From: Phoronis australis
Lineage: Eukaryota > Phoronida > Phoronidae
DNA length: 64,000 bases
Assembly (NCBI GenBank): GCA_002633005.1
Contig: NMRA01000005.1
Location: 2,085,476-2,149,475, forward strand
Direction of reading: 5' to 3'
Shown here: piece after piece, positions 53,401 to 62,400 of the stretch
Numbering within the stretch: the first letter of the stretch is position 1
Layout: every line of letters begins with the position of its first letter
Notes under the pieces: model-generated
What the model was told of the DNA's origin: nothing
The model's input: the letters and a program-made list of their open reading frames with translations, nothing else
Database searches by the model: none
Position numbers and translations under genes: made by a program

Positions 53401-56400
53401 ATATACTTAAACGCCTGTTGAGCATATCTGAAGACGGACCTGTGGGCAAAAAAATTCTGATTGCATTTTTTCCAAAAGTTATATAATTATTTTCTGAGTT
53501 CTTTTTTTGTTTTTTTTTCGGTCCTACTTGTGGCTGTGGTGGGTAAATCAAGCAAGTTAGTGGTTTAAAGACTGCTTGTATATCACTGTGTTATATTAAG
53601 TGCTTCACATGATGGTGATGCTCAAGCGTAACTTAACTTTCAGGATTTGGACAAGTTGATTGGTGTAGTGAAGGAGAGTGTGACTAAGAAGGTTACAGCA
53701 GGTCACAAGTCATTGGATGACCTGACCTCTGTGCTCCTCATGAAGGTATGACCAGCCATTGGGTTGATATTAAAATGCTCATTCTCCCATATCTATGGAA
53801 CTGACCATGATATCTATGGAGCTGACCATGATATCTATGGAACTGACCATGATATCTATGGAACTGACCATGATATCTATGGAACTGACCATGATATCTA
53901 TGGAGCTGACCATGATATCTATGGAGCTGACCATGATATCTATGGAACTGACCATGATATCTATGGAAGTGACCATGATATCTATGGAGCTGACCGTGAT
54001 GTCTATGGAATTGACCATGATATCTATGGAACTGACCATGATATCTATGGAACTGACCATGATATCCTCCCAAGTGTTATACTGCTTTCTACCATTCTAC
54101 CCAGTTTTTTGGTTAATAAAAAGTTGAGTCACTATTTCTGATGTGAACAGATGATGTTTGTTCAGTAGAAAAATCTTGACTGACAATTTCGATAAAACAT
54201 TTTGTTTTCATTCAGTCTGACCACGATGCAACATTCTATGCTCATGACTGAGGCTCATAAAGCAACAGCTCTATTCTATCTGTATTCATCATGCTTAGCG
54301 TATTGAACTTGAGTACATGCCACATTACAGGTATTCAACCACAGGTACGTGGATCGTTCCTATGCCCTGGGGCTGATGTGTCGTCTTCCCAAGCAAGTCG
54401 CTTTTGATCGTCTAAAGAAAATGACGGCCAGTGCTGGACTGAAGTATAAACGGGTCATGGTAAATAGAACTTACAAACAGCACCTGCTGTGAAGTCATAT
54501 TAACTTTGATGTTGCATTAAAATTTCGGTCTTGTTCATTGTAATTTAGACAACTTATAGAATTTAATGAATTGATTCATGTTGATGTTCACTTGTTTGGC
54601 TGTCTGCAACTGTTGTCCTATTGCGGTATTGGTTTTGGCTTTATTTAAAGACTCCTGCAATGCCAATTATATCAAAACGAAATCGAATTTCAATCTATAA
54701 TCAATCAAGTTGAGGTGGAGAATCTTTTCATTGAAGCAATTGAACTCCATTCACACTTAGACTATGGTTTTATCATGTAAGCGTTCCTCATTAAAATGAG
54801 GAATGCTTACTCATCAAGTGAAATGACCAAAGCAAAGGGTTCTTCCTCAAAACTGTAGTTTTCAAAGATTGCACTGCATGAGGCTGTAAGTCTGTTCTGG
54901 TTGAATTTGACCTTGAAAGGGTGTGAAAACTTATGCATTATGATAAAGATTGAAATTCATTGGCTTAACATTGTGTTGTGGATATCTTGAAATAAAACTG
55001 GCCCTTTCATTGCTTTCACATTTAAAAAAGGATTGCAGTTGGTCCATTGCCCAAATTGCATCAGACTTGTGCAGGGGGCCCATTGCAGAAAACACCTGAT
55101 TTGAAACTCATGAAAACCCTCTGCAGGGCTCGACGCTATTAAAATCGCCAGCTCGCATTTTGCGACCTAGCCAGAATCCCAGGTCGCATTTCCAAAATCC
55201 AGCTCGCATTCATAAATGCCAGGTCGCAAATTTTCTCGCCATTGTTACGCGCCAAAATTGATTTTAGATCATCGAGAAAATTTTTAGATTATGTTCTTTC
55301 CTGCCGCGTTAAATACTCACAAATTTCAGATCCCAAAACTGACTTCGCTCATGCATGTACGGCGTTACTGTTCTTCACGACCGCCATTGAAAGTCTCTAG
55401 AGCGCAAGTCAAGTTCCCGACGTGAAAGTTGAATTAGTGCTCTCTAACTGACACGTGCATTCGAATAGCTAAGTTTGCGATTTGAAAAGGGAGAAAATGC
55501 CCGTTGAAAAAGTATCCGGGATTTTGCTAGGTCTGACCTGCTACTGGCTGTCATCAAAGTCGTTAAAGATTCAAACCAATGAGCTACACCAGTTGTTCAA
55601 ACTAACTCCGAGGGCAAATTTCCTCCGCTTTTTGTTCGCAGCCCAAATTTTGCAACTTAACTCATGTTTGAAAAACGTCTGCCGCAAAAAATCCGTGAAA
55701 CGATGCTTTAACCGAATAAACAATTCAGTGCAAATTTCACAACAAAAATGTGGTACTTATGCTGTTTACGTACTCAACAATTAGTTTTCCATGAAGTGAA
55801 TAGCCTCCAAATAATAAAAATTTCGCTAACCACAATTTGGCATCTAGTACCCGTTTAGTTGCAATAGCTGGCTACGGGCATAGAATATAGGGTTTAGAGA
55901 ACATCGACCTCGAGAAACATCGGAACTGGAAAATATTAGTTCTGGGTTACATCCGTCCCGGGGAATATCGTAATGCATCAGGTCTTTTACAACCGCCGGA
56001 AATCTATGAGTTAATTTTTAAATAAACCATTGGCACCCGGGTGCTTAACAAAGCCAAGCCGGTATACTCTTTCATTTAGGACTGCCGCTGTTCTCTTTTT
56101 ATCCGCAGCTTTGAAACGGTGCGCACGCTTGAGTTCACGCACTTGAATTGCTGGAATAGGCCTACACTTTACGTTGGTAATTGAACGGGTGAAAAACGAA
56201 TCATATTTCACGCACGTAGCCCCAGAAACAAGTAATGGGTTTGAGAATTTCTTGGCAACTGAAAGCAAAGATGTGATTGCCGTTTGGGGATTAACAGGTT
56301 GTCATTTTCACTGTGGCTGTCTTATGGGATAAAAACGAGGCGCACATTTCTAAGTCACGATTGTCTTGCCGGGACCGCTTGCACGCTAACAACAGGACCG

Positions 56401-59400
56401 ACCAGTGCCGCAGTGTGATATCAGGGATATTGTCATGGATATTTGGTAAATGTAATAACGACATCTTAAGCGAAAAACAAACATATTTGTCCACCACAAA
56501 GTTTGATAAGTTGATCGCTTAAGAATTAACAGAAACTCCGCTGTTTTGTGAGGTTTTATCACGTGCTATGTGGCCCGAAACTTTCTTCGGCAAATCGGGA
56601 AATTTGCAAAAGTGGCCGAAAATGTTAGCCAATGAAACGCGTCAAAGATCGATTCTGCATATCCCATGGTCACGCGACGTGCTTACAAGTCATCGGCAGG
56701 GCTGTTCTCAGTTAGTGGTCTTTTGAACTTGGATTTGGCAACAACCCAGTAATGGTCGGATTAACACTAGTTGCTTTACATTTACCAGGTATCTGCCGAG
56801 AAGTGTAAAAACTCAGCTCGCATTCGTTGGAAATTCTAGGTCGCATTTTGCGACTTGATACGAGCTGACAAAAATTCCAGCTCGCATTTCCAAATTTCAG
56901 GTCGCAAATGCGACCTGCAGCTCGTTATGTCGAGCCCTGCTCTGATGTCACATAGGCACTTTCTTCATGAGAGAGAGGTCTGTAGCCATGTAGGCCTCAT
57001 TCATCTGCGATTGGTGTGTGGGGTTTGAATCGCGTTACTGTTCACTTATCATGTCCATAGCCACCACTGCTTCCGTTTGTCAAGTCATTTAACAAATAAT
57101 TTTCTGCCCAATCTTTCATGTTTTGCATGCATGACTGTTTTTTCAAATTTCTCTTGATCAGTAATCACAGTTGTATATCCNNNNNNNNNNNNNNNNNNNN
57201 NNNNNNNNNNNNNNNNNNNNNNNNNNNNNNNNNNNNNNNNNNNNNNNNNNNNNNNNNNNNNNNNNNNNNNNNNNNNNNNNNNNNNNNNNNNNNNNNNNNN
57301 NNNNNNNNNNNNNNNNNNNNNNNNNNNNNNNNNNNNNNNNNNNNNNNNNNNNNNNNNNNNNNNNNNNNNNNNNNNNNNNNNNNNNNNNNNNNNNNNNNNN
57401 NNNNNNNATGTGAGTGGTATGTGTTAAACTTCATGTGAGTGGTATGTGTTAAACTTCATGTGAGTGGTATGTGTTAAACTTCATGTGAGTGGTATGTGTT
57501 AAACTTCATGTGAGTACGGGAAATGTGACCAATTTCAAGAAAAATAATTGTATTAAAGTAACTATTTAGTTTTTTTTTCTCATTTTTCAAACGACTTCTA
57601 ACATTGCTGTGTATGGACACAATTTGTCAAAGCATTGTGTTATGGGAGATTGTAGAACATTGCAATCTATGAGGCAATTATTGGATTTTTTTACAAAATT
57701 TCACCCTGTTGTGACCTAATTTGGTGAGATTTTACCGTAGGATGGGTTAAAATTTGTGTGAATAAGAGCAGTTAAAGTTCATGAGAGTAGAACAGAATAT
57801 GCGATATGACTGGCATCTGAGGACATGGTATATAATTATAGTGAAATTTCTTAGTAGATCAAGTCGACTCAAAATGATCTTGTGTGATAGCAGTTATGTA
57901 ACTGAGGTGGTTTGTACCTGTCCTCAAAAAGGAGAACTCTTAATTATTTGTGGGCAGAGAGTGTTGAAGATAGCTTTGCCATTGCAACCTCCGAGTTGAT
58001 TTTTTTTCATTGTATTTTTTGTACTCAAGTAAAAATTGTTCTGTTTCTGGTTTGTTATTGATAAGTTCTGTGTTCTATTGATATGGCCACTTCAGGTAGC
58101 CCATTCAGAATTATTTGTAAAGAATTTGACTGATTCTTTAGTCTGCTTGTATTATGTTTAGGTTTGATACAATTTATTCAATCAAGGTAATTGTTCTTTT
58201 TTCAGCTCGATCCCTACAGCTATGAGCATCTTAGTTTTGTGTTGAATGAACTGTACTTGCTTCAACCAACTGCCGAGTATGAACGAGTAAGGCTGCCATG
58301 TAATAGTGTTGGTTTTTAAGTCAAAAAACAGGGCCCTCACTCACCTGAGGGAATGGTACTAACAGGGGATTTTAGATTGATGACACCAATTCTATTCCCC
58401 AGACTTCATCCCACAATGGCAATGCTTCAGGTAGCCAAAACTGATTCTAAACTTGAGGGGAGCTTCTTGACGTGGAGTATTTTGTGCAGTTTTTATTCAT
58501 TTTTACATGTGAATGGGGCCGATACTAACCAAGGAAAACTTGATCAATTTTCTGATGAGAATTGTCTAAATGCACATTTGGCTTTTTATTTGGTTGGTAT
58601 GAGCTCAACTAATTTGTACTTAGTGAGAGGTTTTTATTTCTTTCTGGTGTTGAATTCAACGACTACTAATGCCTCCTTCCTCTTTTTGATTCTGCTAATC
58701 ACTCCTCTCCCAGGACATACAACTTCTGAAGTACCTGGTAAATCTGAAGAGGTCAGCTCCCCCTTCAGACTTTGAGCTAAACTACCGCACAGTGTCTGAG
58801 GAAGAGCAGATCCTGTATGGTGGACGTCAGGTGTGTGAGATGGCCAAGATCAGGGTACCCTTCCACCCTCTTGTCAAGGAGCACGCGTGGAAGATTATCT
58901 GTAAGTCTTCTTGTTATGAGAACTTGATACAGTTATCTATTTATTACTTCTAGAAAAAGTAAGGACTACTAAAAAGAGAAGTATAATATTTCTCTTCATC
59001 AATTTCCTTATTATAAAGGATAGTTCTTACAATAAATCCTTAAAAAAGATTCATGTAATAGGCCACAGCCTCGGACTGTACACTGAGAGCACAGGCTATC
59101 TAAACCTAAATTACTTAAACCAATTGTGCCCTCTGTCACACATTTATCCGTATTTTTCATATTTCTAGAGCAAAAACAACCATTATGACTGACTGGGCTT
59201 TTAAATTTTATGGATTTTGAGCATTTAGTTTTCAACAGTGTAAAACAATTTTGAAATTATCATTTGTGAAGCTAGGTTCACAAAATTTGGGGTAGGAAAA
59301 TACAGCAAATGTGGGATATAATCAGAAGCACATGGTTCAACCAATAAGATGCACTGATTTGATGTGACCAGCCAGGGGCCTGTTGCGAGGGAACTGACTT

Positions 59401-62400
59401 AGCTTTGACAATTATGTTATTTGAGTCAATTTTGAGGTAAATCTTAAATTTATCTCAAGTTAGTTCCAAGAAAATTATCTTAAGTTTTTGACTTACGTTC
59501 CGTCTTAAATTTGACATAACTTACAAGATGGGGAAGTTTTAGAGTTTGGTGGTTGATACAAAATTTAGACTTAAATAAAGAATGAACTTACATGTAAGTT
59601 AGTTTCTTGAAACAGGCCCATGTAGTTGCAAAATGTACTGTTGGCATATGGCTATTGTAAGTGTTGAACTAAATTTTTGTAGGTCATGACGATCTAGGAA
59701 TTTCAAAGAATACATTGTCTTTAAGTTCACGATCTGACCAATGAAATTTGTCACAAATAATACATCTGGTTGTTTAATTACAGCTCCTGAGTTGACAGCT
59801 GAGAATGTTGAAGTGTGGGTTCTGATTGCACAGTTACTTAAAGTGAGTCGGGCTTTCATGGTATATTGTTCAGTGGCCTTCAGTGTAGATGGGGTCTGAT
59901 AGATTCAATTAGTTTATGACTGAAGTGACATGTGATACAATATTTCAACATCTTTGATAAGTGTTGGGTACCAGTAAATGAAATTCAGTATGTTACCAAT
60001 TGAAGCACATCCTTTCAAATCAATACTTGTTTGATATGATAACCAATTCTGTCACTGAAGTCTCTTTTTCTGTCACTTTGCAGTTGACTTAGATGGAAGT
60101 AAGTTTTGAAAGTTTCAATTGAGGCACTGAGTGCTTCTCATTTCACTACTGTAGCAGTGTGTTTCATTTCAGTATTTAGTACAGTTGTGACACCCACCCT
60201 AATCATGTGATATTTGCCTGTGTACTTTTGTGGTGTCTGTCTGTTTTATTGGCACACTCACAGTTAACCTGATTACCCAGTTGGGATGTTTACTGTGTTG
60301 GAACTACGTGGACCAATATTCACTGTTCACTTCCTGTGTTATCAGTGACACTGAACTACAACTGACAGGTTTAAGATCTTTTCTGTCAGCAGTATTAAAA
60401 TGAAATTGATGATGGCAAAATAGATGATTTTGCTCACATTTCTCATTCCATTCCAGCTTCCATCTGACCAGATCTACCTGACCACCATACAGAACATTAT
60501 CAAAGAGCACACCTCCAGGGTGCGTCACAAGTCTAACCAGGGATCAACCAAAGACAAGAGTCAATGTAACTGGCACTTGGACAAGGCTGTCGACCTGGCC
60601 TTCTTCGACAACTTGCGTCAACTACTGATGAAGGTGAAAGATTGTAAGCTGTCTGTCGTATGTGTGGGTTGGATTGTCAAGGAGCTTCCCATGGGTAAGT
60701 TGTGGAGGTGAAGATGTCAGTGGTCATCAAGTAGCTTCTCTTTGGGGATTTGTGGAGACGGAGCTGTAAATAATCGTCAAAGCACTTTTAATGGGTGAAG
60801 TGTGGGGATGGATTTGTAAGTGATTGTTAGAGTTGTGTGAATGTTGGGTACTGACTGCATCGATTGAGATGCTGGTGGATGAGCTGATCAGTTGCTGAAC
60901 ACCAGATACGAAAATCTGTCCATTTCTCATCACGGTGTGTAGCATTTTCTTATTGTGAGTTGGTCATGTATATTAAATACCTGATGCCTTAATTGAGTCG
61001 CCATTTAATACCATCTAAGTGTTTCTGTGTGCTTGCTGTTGCAGGTGCTGAAAAGGTGCTAGCCTTAAAGGCGTGTGTCACACTGAGTCAAAGGTGGATC
61101 AACAGTGTTCCAGATAATGTAAGCCTTATGCAATTTTATAAAAAAAATGTTGATTTTATTTCACTCACCCTATTTTTGTCATTTTCAATTGCCAAAGCAA
61201 AATGTCTGTAGTGACATGGTACATGAAATTTATGACATGAGAGTTAGTGTAATTTACTATAATAATTTAATGTTTTCTGTCATAATGTCCTAGTTTTCCA
61301 CTGTGCTCATTTAAACTGACATAATTTATAAACAGAAGTATAATTTATAACTTGTACTCAAAATATGATCAGCATTTGGTATTATGTCTTGTTTTTAAAT
61401 TTTCTTTACATTTCATGTATGACTAGTCATTTTTTATCAAATTCCACAAATTCATTGTTATGCCGCTTTTTCTGCTATTTCCGTCTTGCTTCATACTTGG
61501 CTTTGTAATCATGAAAAGTTTGAATCACATCCCATCCTGTAATATTCATAGAAATGTATATACGATATTTGTTGGCTTCTCTCTTAGTCGTCTGAGAAGA
61601 AAGAAGCCATGGAGGCATACAAGAAGTATGTAGACATCTACAACCGTCTGGCTACAGAACAAGTGTTGTTCCAACACAACTTGGGTCAGCCTGAGTTGAT
61701 CAGCCTGGCCAACACACCAGCCAAGTTGGTGTTCAAATTGTATGAACATGAGTCTATACCACTGAGGTTCAACAAGCAATCTGGGCTTCTGAGTTCGTTG
61801 CCAGGTATGTCGGCGAGAGCACAGTAAGCATTCAACCAATAATTTGTGCTTCGGAGTGCACTACCAAGTTTGTTGGCTTGTATCTTGATGGTTCAACAGC
61901 CTGAATTGTAGACAATATTGAACTTTTCCCCAGGATGATACTCTTGTGGTTCACCCATTAAAAATCCTGGAAGTTAATTTTACATGTAACTGCTCCAAAA
62001 CATATTCATGCCTGGTTCTCTCTGGTAGCGTGATGTCTGTATTGTTTAAAAAAAACATTTGATTTGATATTTATGACTTGTTTGTATTACCAAGTTGAAA
62101 TTTGTATGTACTAGCAGTTCTTAAGGCAATGGATCAGAATGATTCTATAAACAAATTAGTGAATGAAATAGCTGTTTTCAGATATACACAAGGTAACGGA
62201 TGAGATTGCTTCGATAAACAAGATAGATATGTCTAAAATCCGGCTGAACCTTGTTGAACAATGGCTTCCTACAAGCAATGCCAGTAAACTGGAGACTGAT
62301 GCTGACACAGTAAGTGTTATATGATGTAGCCTGCTGTAATCACTACATAGTAGTCTTGTGACAAAAAAGTAAGACAAAACAAAAGTCTGTTTCGCTGTTA

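Noticed and set aside
53738-54141. Four overlapping frames of 93-125 codons on both strands
   Set aside because: All are translations of the 21-bp minisatellite.
55482-55784. 100-codon frame with a hydrophobic start
   Set aside because: It lies wholly inside a non-autonomous transposon and shows no domain; kept only as part of that element.
57118-57438. Frames made of X residues
   Set aside because: They translate the N gap.
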